DNA of 64,000 bases. It comes from Niveispirillum sp. (lineage in GTDB: Bacteria; Pseudomonadota; Alphaproteobacteria; Azospirillales; Azospirillaceae). Numbering within the stretch: position 1 is the stretch's first letter; every line of letters starts with the position of its first letter. The stretch spans positions 62,001-126,000 of the forward strand of contig NZ_JAGOGJ010000002.1 in the NCBI RefSeq assembly GCF_017996735.1, in the 5' to 3' direction. Shown here piece by piece: positions 1-8,089 of this stretch. The position numbers and the translations under genes are program-made. The notes under the pieces were generated by a model. The model saw only the letters and a program-made list of their open reading frames with translations, did no database searches and had not been told where the DNA came from.

Positions 1-1012
1 CGAAGCCCAATTGCCGCACCGGCTCCCGCTCCCCGTCGCCGATCAGCAGGTCCACCGCCGCCGCCGCCATGGCCATGGTGGGCTGGCGGATGGTGGTCAG
101 GGGCGGCCAGATGACCTGGGCGATGGGGCTGTCATCGAAACCCACGACGGACAAGTCGCGCGGCACCTGCAGCCCGTGCTTGTTGGCGGCCGCCACCGTG
201 GCCGCCGCCATGTCGTCATTGCCGGCAAAGATGGCCGTGGGCCGGTCGGGCAGCGACAGCAGCCGTTCCGCCGCCGCGAAGCCGCCGGCAAAGCTGAAAT
301 CGCCCGGCACGATATGGTGGGGCAGCGGGGTCAGACCCCGATCGGCCGCTGCCTGCAGAAAACCGCGCTGGCGCAGTTCTGCGGCCCCATGGTCGGGATG
401 GCCCAGGATCATGCCCAGGCGCCGATGGCCAAGATCGGCCAGATGGTCAGCCGCCAGCCGGGCCGCCGCCTGATCATCCATGCAGACATGGGCCGTACGG
501 TCGGGATGGGTGCGGGGCGCAATGCGCACCAGCGGCACATTGGCGGCGGCCACCGCGTCCAGCACATCCTGCCGGTCGACCAGCGGTGGCGTCAGGATCA
601 GCCCGTCCAGGCGAAAGCGCGTGGCCACGCCCACCATCAGGCGCGGCAGATTGGGATCATCCGCCTCGCACGGTTCGGTCAGCAGGTGATAGCCTTTTTC
701 CTGACAACGCCGGATGGCCCCGCCCTTGATATCGGCCATATAATTGCTGGACGGGTTGTCATAGAACAGGCCGATCAGATAGGACCGGCGCCCGGCCAGG
801 GAGCGTGCATTGGGATTGGGCCGGTAATCCAGGTCGGCCACGGCCGCCCGCACCCGCGCCAGCGTATCCTCCGCCACCCGCGCCTCGTTGTTCAGCACGC
901 GCGACACGGTCTTTGTCGACACGCCCGCCCGCCGCGCCACATCGAAGATGGTGGCGGCCCGCGACGGGACCGGCGCCCGGCCATTGCCGGCGTGAAGCTG
1001 GATATCGGTCAA
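1..1012 (-). CDS. LacI family transcriptional regulator (3' end cut by window)
   Basis: DNA-binding regulator, probably of a sugar-utilisation gene outside the window to the left. The N-terminal helix-turn-helix reads TIFDVARRAGVSTKTVSRVL (about residues 18-37), followed by the hinge region YRPNPNARSLAGRRS and a periplasmic-binding-protein-like effector domain (GLFYDNPSSNYM, GHRRLGMILGHPDH, VGFDDSPIAQ). The reading frame is open to base 1, so the last few residues are missing. The start is a TTG at 1012 because a strong Shine-Dalgarno (AGGAGGGAG, 1019-1027) lies just upstream and no in-frame ATG precedes the helix-turn-helix. The effector sugar is not known. A perfect 12-bp palindrome lies 68 bp upstream and could be its operator. 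Confidence 0.9.
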   Translation of the reverse strand, partial: MTDIQLHAGNGRAPVPSRAATIFDVARRAGVSTKTVSRVLNNEARVAEDTLARVRAAVADLDYRPNPNARSLAGRRSYLIGLFYDNPSSNYMADIKGGAIRRCQEKGYHLLTEPCEADDPNLPRLMVGVATRFRLDGLILTPPLVDRQDVLDAVAAANVPLVRIAPRTHPDRTAHVCMDDQAAARLAADHLADLGHRRLGMILGHPDHGAAELRQRGFLQAAADRGLTPLPHHIVPGDFSFAGGFAAAERLLSLPDRPTAIFAGNDDMAAATVAAANKHGLQVPRDLSVVGFDDSPIAQVIWPPLTTIRQPTMAMAAAAVDLLIGDGEREPVRQLGF

Positions 1013-1080
1013 GGAACGCTCCCTCCTGCCCGGGCTTTCGCGCCCGGTGCCGGTTGGATGTAACATACCCGCCCGCATCT

Positions 1081-1092
1081 GACAACGTTGTC
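1081..1092. promoter_or_regulatory. LacI-type palindrome GACAACGTTGTC
   Basis: A perfect 12-bp palindrome with a central CG, typical of LacI-family operators. It lies 68 bp upstream of the lacI-type start and 166 bp upstream of the esterase. The identical 12-mer occurs at 38781-38792 directly upstream of the CPA2 antiporter. Assignment to the adjacent LacI protein is inference. Confidence 0.5.
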
Positions 1093-1181
1093 CAATCCAG
1101 ACAGGGGCAAGACAGGGTTCCTGTCACCACACTTCTTGTGGACCGGCGATAAATACGGGCGGCAATGTTGGTACCTTGCGG

Positions 1182-1197
1182 TTGACACCGGTAGCAA
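1182..1197. promoter_or_regulatory. Pseudo-palindromic LacI/GalR-like operator before esterase
   Basis: TTGACACCGGTAGCAA is a dyad around CCGG with matching TTG..ACC/GGT..CAA halves. It contains a TTGACA that could be a -35 hexamer, but no convincing -10 follows at 17 bp. It lies 62 bp upstream of the carboxylesterase start and may be the operator controlling that gene. Confidence 0.35.
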
Positions 1198-1258
1198 TTA
1201 CTCTTTCCCGCCGAAAGCCGGGCCGTGAACCCGGTCATGGTTAAGCCGGGGGACGGAA

Positions 1259-2866
1259 ATGCGGGCGATGGATGTAACGCGGCGGTCGCTGCTGCTGACA
1301 GCGGCGTCGGGGCTGGTGCTGGCCACGGGCGCGCAGGCGGCAACGGTGAAGGGGCCGGTGGTGAAGACCGGGGCCGGCAAGGTGCGGGGCCGCACCATCA
1401 ATGGTGTCCATGTCTTCAAGGGCGTGCGCTATGGCGCCGATACGGCTGGCCGCCGTTTCCAGGCCCCGCTGCCGCCAGCCCCCTGGAAAGGGGTGGTGGA
1501 GGCCGCCGAGTATGGTCATGCCAGCCCGCAGGGATCGAACGAGGCGGACCAGTCGGAAGATTGCCTGTTCCTGAATGTCTGGACCCGGGGATTGAACGAC
1601 GGGGTCAGGCGACCGGTCATGGTCTATATCCATGGCGGCGCCTATGCCAACGGCTCCGGGTCCGACCCGCTTTATGACGGCACGCGGCTGGCATTGCGCG
1701 GGGATGTGGTGGTGGTGACGGTGAACCACCGTCTGAACCTGTTCGGTTATCTCTATCTGGCCCGGCTGGCGGGGATGGAGGATGAACGGTTCGCCGACAG
1801 CGGCAATGCAGGCCAACTGGACCTGATCCTGGCGCTGCGCTGGGTGCGCGACAATATCGCGGCGTTCGGCGGCGATCCCGGCAATGTCATGTTGTTCGGG
1901 CAGTCGGGCGGCGGGGCCAAGATCGCCACCCTGATGGCCATGCCCGCCGCGCGCGGCCTGTTCCACAAGGTGGCGACCATGAGCGGGCAGCAGGTGACGG
2001 CCGGCGGCCCCCGCAATGCCACCGCGCGGGCCGTGGCGGTGCTGAAACAGTTGGACCTGTCCCTCGACCGCGCAGGGGCGCAGGGGCTGCTGTCGCTGCC
2101 CGTGGACCGGCTGAAGGCAGGGTTGAAGGCCATCGACCCCATTGCGGGATCGGGCGGGGTCTATGCCGGCCCGGTGCTGGATACAATCAACCTGCCGCGC
2201 CATCCCTTTTTCCCCGATGCCCCTGCCCTGTCGGCCGATATCCCGATGATCATCGGCAATACGCATGACGAGACGCGCAACCTGATCGGCGGCGGCGATC
2301 CCGGCACCTTCGCCCTGACCTGGGAGACGCTGCCCGAGAAGCTGTTCCCCGCCATGCGGGTGGATATCGCACCGGAGGTGGTGATCGCCGAATATCGCCG
2401 CCTCTACCCCCATTACAGCGCCAGCGACGTGTTCTTTGCCGCCACCACGGCGGGCCGGTCCTGGCGCGGGGCGGTGGAGGAACTGGAAGCCCGCGCCAGA
2501 CAGCCGGCAGGTTCCGCCCCCACCTGGGCCTATCAGTTGGATTTCCGGTCGCCGCGCGACGGCGGCAAATGGGGCGCGCACCATATGCTGGATATCCCGC
2601 TGGCCTTCGACAATGCCGAAATGGCGGGCAGCCCCACGGGCGACGGGGCGGAAGCCCGCCGGATGGCCGGCCGCCTGGCCGATGCCTTCATCGCCCTGGC
2701 CCGCACCGGCACCCCCAACCATCCCGGCCTGCCGGAATGGGACCCCTATGAACTGACACCGCGGCGGACCATGGTGCTGAACACGGAATGCCGGGTGGAG
2801 GATGATCCACGCGGGGCCGAACGCCGCCTGTTCGCGCGGGTGCCATTCATCCAGTTCGGGACGTGA
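1259..2866 (+). CDS. Type B carboxylesterase, Tat-exported
   Basis: Alpha/beta-hydrolase of the carboxylesterase/lipase type B family, 535 aa, which hydrolyses carboxylic esters. The N-terminus MRAMDVTRRSLLLTAASG carries a twin-arginine signal and an AQA cleavage site, so the enzyme probably acts in the periplasm or outside. Family signatures are visible: SEDCLFLNVW near residue 98, the oxyanion-hole stretch YIHGGAY near 125, nucleophile Ser216 in GQSGGG, a likely acidic residue in NTHDETRN, and His in GAHHMLDIP. The start ATG at 1259 follows GGGGGACGG; an ATG at 1268 is an alternative. It is transcribed divergently from the lacI-like gene. The substrate is unknown; sugar or aromatic esters would fit the context. 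Confidence 0.9.
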   Translation: MRAMDVTRRSLLLTAASGLVLATGAQAATVKGPVVKTGAGKVRGRTINGVHVFKGVRYGADTAGRRFQAPLPPAPWKGVVEAAEYGHASPQGSNEADQSEDCLFLNVWTRGLNDGVRRPVMVYIHGGAYANGSGSDPLYDGTRLALRGDVVVVTVNHRLNLFGYLYLARLAGMEDERFADSGNAGQLDLILALRWVRDNIAAFGGDPGNVMLFGQSGGGAKIATLMAMPAARGLFHKVATMSGQQVTAGGPRNATARAVAVLKQLDLSLDRAGAQGLLSLPVDRLKAGLKAIDPIAGSGGVYAGPVLDTINLPRHPFFPDAPALSADIPMIIGNTHDETRNLIGGGDPGTFALTWETLPEKLFPAMRVDIAPEVVIAEYRRLYPHYSASDVFFAATTAGRSWRGAVEELEARARQPAGSAPTWAYQLDFRSPRDGGKWGAHHMLDIPLAFDNAEMAGSPTGDGAEARRMAGRLADAFIALARTGTPNHPGLPEWDPYELTPRRTMVLNTECRVEDDPRGAERRLFARVPFIQFGT

Positions 2867-2873
2867 CCTCCGG

Positions 2874-2930
2874 GCCGCCGAAGCCGATAAGTTAAGATGG
2901 GTCGGAACTTATCGGCACTGGTATGAAACA
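2874..2930 (+). repeat. 57-bp hairpin repeat element, copy A
   Basis: An imperfect inverted repeat: left arm GCCGATAAGTTAAGA (2883-2897), loop TGGG, right arm TCGGAACTTATCGGC (2902-2916). It is flanked by GCCGCCGAA on the left and ACTGGTATGAAAC on the right. A second copy with the same loop and flanks lies at 43731-43784 on the other strand. Copy A lies between convergent esterase and response-regulator genes and supplies the TAA stop codon of the latter, so it may act as a bidirectional terminator. Confidence 0.85.
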
Positions 2931-3316
2931 TGCCGGAGCATCGCCCAGGCCGCGCGTACCTGCTGTGCCATGGCCATCAGGTTCAGCGGTTTGGGGATGA
3001 TGCCGGCAGCCCCCAGCGCCAGCAGAGCGGCCCTGTCGTCGGCCCCGTCCAGGGCCGTCACGAAAAGGACGGGCAGGGCCCGCGTATCCGGATCGGCGCG
3101 CAGGGCCGATAATGCCGCGGGACCGTCCATACCGGGCATCAGCACATCCAGCAACACAAGCTGCGCGCCCGTCCGGCGGGCTGTTTCCACGGCCATTTCC
3201 CCATCGGCGCAAAGGGCAACCTGAAGGCCACCGACCGCGCCCAAGGCCAGTTCCGCCAGGGCCCGCAGGTCGGCATCGTCATCGACGTAAAGGACGCGGC
3301 TAAGCCCCTCCATCAT
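2909..3316 (-). CDS. Single-domain response regulator (CheY-like receiver)
   Basis: Stand-alone phosphoreceiver of 135 aa with no output domain. The receiver hallmarks are complete: acidic cluster YVDDD near residue 10, phosphoacceptor Asp in LVLLDVLMPGMDG, switch Thr in LFVTALD, and Lys in IIPKPLN. Tandem ATG codons at 3316 and 3313 follow AGGAAAAGG; the second has the better spacing. It is divergent from the HPt-REC-REC-GGDEF gene across 112 bp, so the two probably form one phosphorelay in which this protein exchanges phosphate with the HPt domain. Its last codons and stop lie within the hairpin repeat element, suggesting that the element inserted at or replaced the original 3' end. Confidence 0.88.
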   Translation of the reverse strand: MMEGLSRVLYVDDDADLRALAELALGAVGGLQVALCADGEMAVETARRTGAQLVLLDVLMPGMDGPAALSALRADPDTRALPVLFVTALDGADDRAALLALGAAGIIPKPLNLMAMAQQVRAAWAMLRHVSYQCR

Positions 3317-3428
3317 CCTTTTCCTGGTTTGCCGACCTAACCATTCTGGCAGGTTCACCGCCTCGACAGAGTCGTTGCAGACAGCATAGAATGCAAATGC
3401 AATTCGCCCCAAATATCCGGTTCCGTGG

Positions 3429-5054
3429 ATGACCGACCAGCACCCCGCCGTTTCCGTTGCCGCACGGCACCGCGAAATCCGTGAACAATATCTGCTGCTC
3501 CTGCCCGAAAGATTGGCCATCCTTGCCCAATCGGCACAGGATGCGGACGAGATGCTGCGTCTGGCCCATGGTCTTGTCGGATCGGCCAGCACCTTTGGTT
3601 ATTCACAATTGGCCTGTGCTGCCCGGGACCTGGAACAGTCTCTGCGCGACCAGCGGACCAGCACGGCGGGCACGAATGACACGCTGGACACGGCTTTGGC
3701 TGCCGTCCTGCGCGCGGGTGAACTTGCGATTGCCATTCCCCTGCCCTTCAGCGAATACGAGGAAACAATATCCCGGGCTGAGGAGGTGTCGGTCTATCTG
3801 CTGGAGGATGACGGCGAACAGGCTGATGAGCTTGTCGCGCAGATGCGGCCCTATGGTTATCGGCTGCAACCCTTCGCCCATCCCGTCGGTTTCGCCGCCG
3901 CCGTGCGCGGCGCGCATCCGGCGGCCATGGTGATCGATGTCATTTGCGGCGACGATCAGGATGCCGGCAGCACGGTTCTGGCCGCCCTGACGGAAGATGG
4001 CCGGCCGCTGCCCCCCGCCATCTTCCTGTCGGGCAGGGACGATTTCCAGGCACGGCTGGATGCGGTGCGCGCCGGCGGGTCCGGCTATTTGACCAAGCCC
4101 GTGGACCCCGCCACGCTTGCCGAGCGGCTGGATCAGGTGATCGGGCGGGAAACCGTGCGCCCATACCGCGTGTTGCTGATCGACGATGATCCGCTGGTGG
4201 CGGCGGAATGCGCCAGGGCGCTGGGTACCGCTGGGATGGAGGTGGAGGTGCTGGAGGAGCCGGCCTATGCTATCGGCCATATCCGCCGTTTCCTGCCGGA
4301 TCTGGTGGTGCTGGACCAGATGATGCCAGGCTGCACGGGGCTGGAACTGGCCGCGGTGCTGCGTCAGCAGGAAGGGATGCTCTCCCTGCCCATCCTGTTC
4401 CTGACCGCCGACCACGGTCTTGGCGACAAGAACCTCATCCTGGAATTGGGGGCGGAGGACCTGTTGCTGAAGCCGGTCAGCCCGACCCAGTTGGTCACGC
4501 AGGTGCGGGCGCGGGTGCGGCGTGCCCGGCAACTACAGGCCATGATGGCGCGCGACAGCCTGACCGGCGCCCTGAACCATGCCATGGTTCAGGAACATCT
4601 GGCGACGGAGGTCGCCCGCGCCCGCCGTGACGGCACGTCCCTGTCCTTTGTCATGATCGATCTGGACCGGTTCAAGCGGGTGAATGACGATCACGGGCAC
4701 GCGGCCGGTGACCGTGTGCTTCGTTCGCTGTCCCGCCTCCTGCGCCAACGGCTGCGGCGCAGCGATATTGTCGGCCGTTATGGTGGGGAGGAGTTTGCCG
4801 TCATCCTGCCGCGCACGGACCCGGGCGAAGCCCTTGTGATCCTGGATGCCTTGCGCAAGGATTTTAACGCCGTCAGCTTCCGTGGAGCCAATGACGGCCT
4901 GTTCCATGTCAGTTTCAGCGCTGGCATCGCTGGCCTGCCGGAAGTCGGTGATGTTGCCGCCCTCAATCTTGCCGCTGACGCAGCGCTTTATTATGCCAAA
5001 CGTGCCGGCCGTGATCGGGTGCATCTGGCGGGATCGCTGTCAAAGCAGGGCTAA
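3429..5054 (+). CDS. HPt-REC-REC-GGDEF diguanylate cyclase
   Basis: Multidomain signalling protein, 541 aa, predicted to make cyclic di-GMP. Domains in order: an HPt-like helical bundle with His47 in RLAHGLVGSASTFG; a first receiver (about 118-235: LEDD, VIDVIC, YLTKPVD); a second receiver (about 240-360: LIDDDP, LVVLDQMMPG, LLLKPVS); and a GGDEF domain (about 375-535) with an intact GRYGGEEF active site. An RxxD inhibitory site (RRSD) lies five residues before GGEEF, so product inhibition is likely. The architecture is PleD-like with an added N-terminal HPt. It is divergently paired with the single receiver at 2909-3316. No membrane segment is visible; it should be cytoplasmic. Confidence 0.9.
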   Translation: MTDQHPAVSVAARHREIREQYLLLLPERLAILAQSAQDADEMLRLAHGLVGSASTFGYSQLACAARDLEQSLRDQRTSTAGTNDTLDTALAAVLRAGELAIAIPLPFSEYEETISRAEEVSVYLLEDDGEQADELVAQMRPYGYRLQPFAHPVGFAAAVRGAHPAAMVIDVICGDDQDAGSTVLAALTEDGRPLPPAIFLSGRDDFQARLDAVRAGGSGYLTKPVDPATLAERLDQVIGRETVRPYRVLLIDDDPLVAAECARALGTAGMEVEVLEEPAYAIGHIRRFLPDLVVLDQMMPGCTGLELAAVLRQQEGMLSLPILFLTADHGLGDKNLILELGAEDLLLKPVSPTQLVTQVRARVRRARQLQAMMARDSLTGALNHAMVQEHLATEVARARRDGTSLSFVMIDLDRFKRVNDDHGHAAGDRVLRSLSRLLRQRLRRSDIVGRYGGEEFAVILPRTDPGEALVILDALRKDFNAVSFRGANDGLFHVSFSAGIAGLPEVGDVAALNLAADAALYYAKRAGRDRVHLAGSLSKQG

Positions 5055-5189
5055 GGCTGTCTATAGCGGCCTTGTCCTGGTTTTTCCATCATTGCCTCAA
5101 ATTACCCTCAACCTCTCTGTTCGTTAGATTCCATCCTTTCAGGATTCTATGTTCATCCCCCATTTTCCTTAGTGATAACAAGCTATTGA

Positions 5190-5703
5190 CCCGCGTCTCT
5201 GTGCCATGGTGTACGGCTTTCTGTGCCAGTTTATGCGAGTCCTTGTGCCGGTTGGCCCGGCTTCTTGTGCCAAGATGGCCGGGTCCATGCGCCAAATCTC
5301 ACGCATCCTGTCCGATCCTGTGCCGGAATGCACGGATACGTTCTCAAGTTTCTTTGATAATCAAGTCATTATAGGGTGTTGCGGGTCACTCTGTGCCATA
5401 TCTCACGGCATCCACCCCCATCCCGCCCCCGCTGCCGGGCGGGTGTATGGTTCCATGTGCCGGATATCACGGGTGCCGTTTGATACTGTGCCGGATGTCA
5501 CGGTTCCGAGTCCTGGCCGATTCTGTGCCTTGAAGCCTTGTTGAGCCGGAAAGGACGGTTGCCTCCACCCTCAACCCCTGTCAATGTGCCAAAATGCACG
5601 GATGGGAATCGGTGTTTGCGCCCGTCTCTATGCCATCTTGCACGGGTCGGGTGATTCCCGCTTGATCTGTGTGCCCCCCTGGTGATGCTGTGTCACAGTG
5701 ACA
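5190..5703. other. oriV: iteron array and AT-richer zone upstream of rep
   Basis: About twelve copies of a 22-bp motif, consensus NTGTGCCRNATNTCACGGNT, start at 5199, 5221, 5243, 5265, 5287, 5318, 5391, 5455, 5486, 5523, 5584 and 5628. The first five lie in exact 22-bp register. A locally AT-richer stretch (about 5090-5190) precedes the array and could be the unwinding element. The array ends just before the rep gene, the usual order for Rep_3 initiator replicons, in which the initiator binds iterons to open the origin and to limit copy number. No clear DnaA box was found. No protein-coding gene is supported in 5055-5750. Confidence 0.85.
5691..5703. promoter_or_regulatory. Palindrome TGTCACAGTGACA upstream of rep
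   Basis: A perfect dyad, TGTCAC-A-GTGACA, 48 bp upstream of the rep start and after the last iteron. Rep_3 initiators often repress their own promoter as dimers bound to an inverted repeat related to the iterons. The position fits, but the sequence matches the iteron core only loosely. Confidence 0.4.
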
Positions 5704-5750
5704 TGGGTTGCAGGCACTTTGGCACTGAAACAGGGCCAGCGGGGGGATTG

Positions 5751-7091
5751 ATGGCGGCGCAGGCGAACGCGGTTAAACCGGACATGATCCGGCCGCGCAT
5801 CACGGGCAATGTCCTGGACCTTTCGACCGACCCGACCCTGCCCAAGCCGCGCACCCAGATTGAGGTGATGGAGACCGGAAACGGCCTGACCCTTGCCGAT
5901 CGCAAACTTTTCAACGTCTTGCTGGCCTATAGCTGGGACAAGCTGGCCGATCCCGACGCGCCGCTCCCCCCCTTCCGGGCCTCCACGGCGGATTTGCGGC
6001 GTGCCATTGGCGATGATACCGAAAGCAACAATGTCCGTCTGCGACAATCCTTTGACCGGCTGATGCAGACCCTGGTGCGTTTCCCTTATTGGAGCGAGGC
6101 GGACCAGCAATTGAAGGAGGGCGGTTCGCCGCTTCTGTCGTTCCGGGCGCTGCCGCGCGGCTCCGGCTATGCCGAATGGGAGTTTCCGCCGAAGCTGCGG
6201 CCGCTGTTGGCTAAACCGGGGGCCTGGGCGCGCATCCATCTGGCCATCTGTGCGCAATTTTCCTCCAAATACTCCCTGGCGCTGTATGAATTGCTGAGCC
6301 TGCGGGCCAACCTGCGGGAACCCCGGTGGGAAGTGGCGCTGGATGATCTGCGGGAAAGCCTGGGCTGTTCGGACAAGATGCCGAACTATGCGCATTTCCA
6401 GCGCCGGGTGCTTGATCCCGCCGTGGGGGAGATCAACGAACTGTCCGGCCTTGTCATCGCCTATCAGGAACTCCGGTCCAACGGGCGCGGACGCAAGGTG
6501 GAAAAGCTGCTGTTCGATGTGAAGAAGAAGTCGAACAGCGAACTGGTTGCCACGGCCCGCATCACTGAATTCGCCAAGGCGCCGGTTGGACGGGGGGCCT
6601 CGGCCGCGACGGGCCGCGATCGGGATACGCCCGATCTGGAGGATGGCCGCACCGACCGCGAACGTGGGCCCGCCGGCACTCTGGGGCTGATTCAGCGTGT
6701 GTCACTGGCCGTGATCGAGGAACTGGTGGCGCAGTATCCCGACATGGATATGCAGGCCGCCATCTTTAGCTGGGCTGAATGGGCGATGCGCCAGAAGGAG
6801 CCTTGCCGAAACCCATCGGCGGCCTTCCGGGCTTGGCTGGAAAAGCTGCACCCTGCGGCGTCCGCACCCGTAAGGCTGACGCCGGAGGGGGCGGAGCCCC
6901 CTGCCCTCACCCAGACGGCCCAACGGGCGCTGCAGTTCCTGACGGGTGAACCCTATGCCGTGCGGGCCAAATGGTTCCGGCGGGCGCAGGCGGCCGGCGC
7001 GGCTGAGATGCGGGCCGCGACGGCGCCGGAAAATATCGTCCGCTGGATTTCGCTGGTCGCCGACGATGTGGTGAAGGCACTGCGGGCCTGA
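5751..7091 (+). CDS. rep: Rep_3 family plasmid/chromid replication initiator
   Basis: Replication initiator of 446 aa. The N-terminal two-thirds matches the Rep_3 (RepB/RepE/Pi-like) double winged-helix fold: LTLADRKLFNVLLAYSWDKL near residue 40, a second block around SLALYELLSLRANLREPRWEVALDDLRESLG, then FQRRVLDPAVGEINELSGLVIAYQEL and GRKVEKLLFDVKKK. The C-terminal 170 residues (Arg/Ala-rich) are not recognised. It should bind the adjacent iterons. I chose ATG 5751 because GCGGGGGGA lies just upstream; an upstream in-frame start at 5682 would run into the iteron and operator region. The gene is convergent with parB. Confidence 0.88.
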   Translation: MAAQANAVKPDMIRPRITGNVLDLSTDPTLPKPRTQIEVMETGNGLTLADRKLFNVLLAYSWDKLADPDAPLPPFRASTADLRRAIGDDTESNNVRLRQSFDRLMQTLVRFPYWSEADQQLKEGGSPLLSFRALPRGSGYAEWEFPPKLRPLLAKPGAWARIHLAICAQFSSKYSLALYELLSLRANLREPRWEVALDDLRESLGCSDKMPNYAHFQRRVLDPAVGEINELSGLVIAYQELRSNGRGRKVEKLLFDVKKKSNSELVATARITEFAKAPVGRGASAATGRDRDTPDLEDGRTDRERGPAGTLGLIQRVSLAVIEELVAQYPDMDMQAAIFSWAEWAMRQKEPCRNPSAAFRAWLEKLHPAASAPVRLTPEGAEPPALTQTAQRALQFLTGEPYAVRAKWFRRAQAAGAAEMRAATAPENIVRWISLVADDVVKALRA

Positions 7092-7097
7092 CCGCCT

Positions 7098-7136
7098 GAC
7101 CCCGCCAACCGGCGGGAATGGGGCCTCTCAGCCCCA
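7098..7136. terminator. Hairpins between convergent rep and parB
   Basis: Two GC hairpins, CCCGCC-AACC-GGCGGG and TGGGGC-CTCTCA-GCCCCA, lie in the 59-bp gap between the rep and parB stop codons. There is no T-run, so factor-independent termination is uncertain; they may simply separate converging transcripts. Confidence 0.4.
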
Positions 7137-7138
7137 CT

Positions 7139-7160
7139 CTGTGCCAAATCTCACGCTTCC
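7139..7160 (+). repeat. Outlying iteron copy at parB 3' end
   Basis: CTGTGCCAAATCTCACGCTTCC matches the oriV iteron consensus closely, but lies between rep and parB and overlaps the parB stop codon, about 1.5 kb from the array. It may serve initiator handcuffing or couple replication and partition control. Confidence 0.7.
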
Positions 7161-8089
7161 AAAATCCCGTCCAGCCGACCGGTCATCTGGCTCAATGTCT
7201 CGCGCAGGGCGATGAGGCGCGCCCGTTCTTCGGGCTTCAATTTGGCTGTTCCCTTCTCCGCAACCGCATCAAGGCCGACGGAAAGGCTCTCTTCCAGCTT
7301 GCCGAGGCTGGCGATGAACTTTCTTGCTGTGACAGGCTTCACGGGGGGAACGCCCTTGGCGTCCATTGCGGGACGCTGCAATCGGGCGCGATATTCGCGT
7401 GCCTCCCGCGCGGTCAGCTCCCCCTTCTTGACCTTGAGCCATAGGCTCAATTGGTCAACCTCCTCCATGCGCGCCAGTTCCAGCAGGACGGCCTTGGGCA
7501 CGTCATTGTGTGACGTCACACATTCATTGCGGATGGTCGGGTGCAGTTTCAACAGCGTCAGGGTTGTATTCACCTCCGTCCGCGACCGGCCCAGCAGGTC
7601 GCCCACGGCTTCCTGATTATAATCGTGGGTTTCGATAAGACGGCGGATGCCCTCGGCCTCTTCCACGGGCGACAGGTCCACGCGCTGCAAATTCTCGATC
7701 AGGGCGATCTGATCGGTATTGGCATCGGTGGGCAGGATATGGGCCATGATCTTGGTCAGGCCAGCCATGCCGGCGGCCCGCCAGCGCCGCTCGCCGGCCA
7801 CCAGCATGAACCGCTTCGGCTCGGTCGGATGGGCCTGCACCAGAATGGGCGATAGCTGACCCACCTCGCGCAGGGAGAAGGACAGGGCCTGCAGCTCCTC
7901 CTCGTCAAAATGGCGGCGCGGTTGGTTGGGGTTTGGCTCAACGTCCGTCAGACGCAGCAGCACGGTATCCCGCAGCCCGTCCGCCGTACCGAAAATCAGA
8001 TCGGCGCCCGGCCGTTCCAGGCTTTCTCCGATGGATTTTGCCACCACCGCCGGCGGCTGGCCGGCCGGCTTGCGCCAATTCTTAACCAT
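7151..8089 (-). CDS. parB: ParB centromere-binding partition protein
   Basis: Partition protein of 312 aa. It has a typical ParB N-terminal nuclease-like/CTPase domain (NPNQPRRHFDEEEL near residue 53, GERRWRAAG near 99, IENLQRVDLSPVEEAEGIRRL near 130) followed by a helix-turn-helix (NQEAVGDLLGRSRTEVNTTLTLL) and a C-terminal dimerisation region. It starts at ATG 8089, overlapping the parA stop by 8 bp, so the two are translationally coupled. A perfect parS-like palindrome lies inside the gene at 7507-7522. ParB should load on such sites and spread, with ParA moving the replicon copies. Confidence 0.93.
   Translation of the reverse strand: MVKNWRKPAGQPPAVVAKSIGESLERPGADLIFGTADGLRDTVLLRLTDVEPNPNQPRRHFDEEELQALSFSLREVGQLSPILVQAHPTEPKRFMLVAGERRWRAAGMAGLTKIMAHILPTDANTDQIALIENLQRVDLSPVEEAEGIRRLIETHDYNQEAVGDLLGRSRTEVNTTLTLLKLHPTIRNECVTSHNDVPKAVLLELARMEEVDQLSLWLKVKKGELTAREAREYRARLQRPAMDAKGVPPVKPVTARKFIASLGKLEESLSVGLDAVAEKGTAKLKPEERARLIALRETLSQMTGRLDGILEA
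7507..7522. other. parS-like site 1 (inside parB)
   Basis: TGTGTGACGTCACACA is a perfect 16-bp palindrome within the parB coding sequence. The arms TGTGTGA/TCACACA recur at 9197, 9252 and 55719. Recurrence around parAB makes it the best candidate for the ParB binding site. Confidence 0.7.

Noticed and set aside
5199..5650. CRISPR array
   Set aside because: The repeats are 22 bp, degenerate and partly contiguous without unique spacers, and lie upstream of rep; they are iterons.
5682..5750. Upstream in-frame start for the Rep protein
   Set aside because: It lies in the operator palindrome zone without a ribosome-binding site; ATG 5751 has GCGGGGGGA just upstream.
5055..5750. DnaA boxes in the origin
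   Set aside because: No TTATCCACA-like sequence was found on either strand by eye; only weak partial matches.
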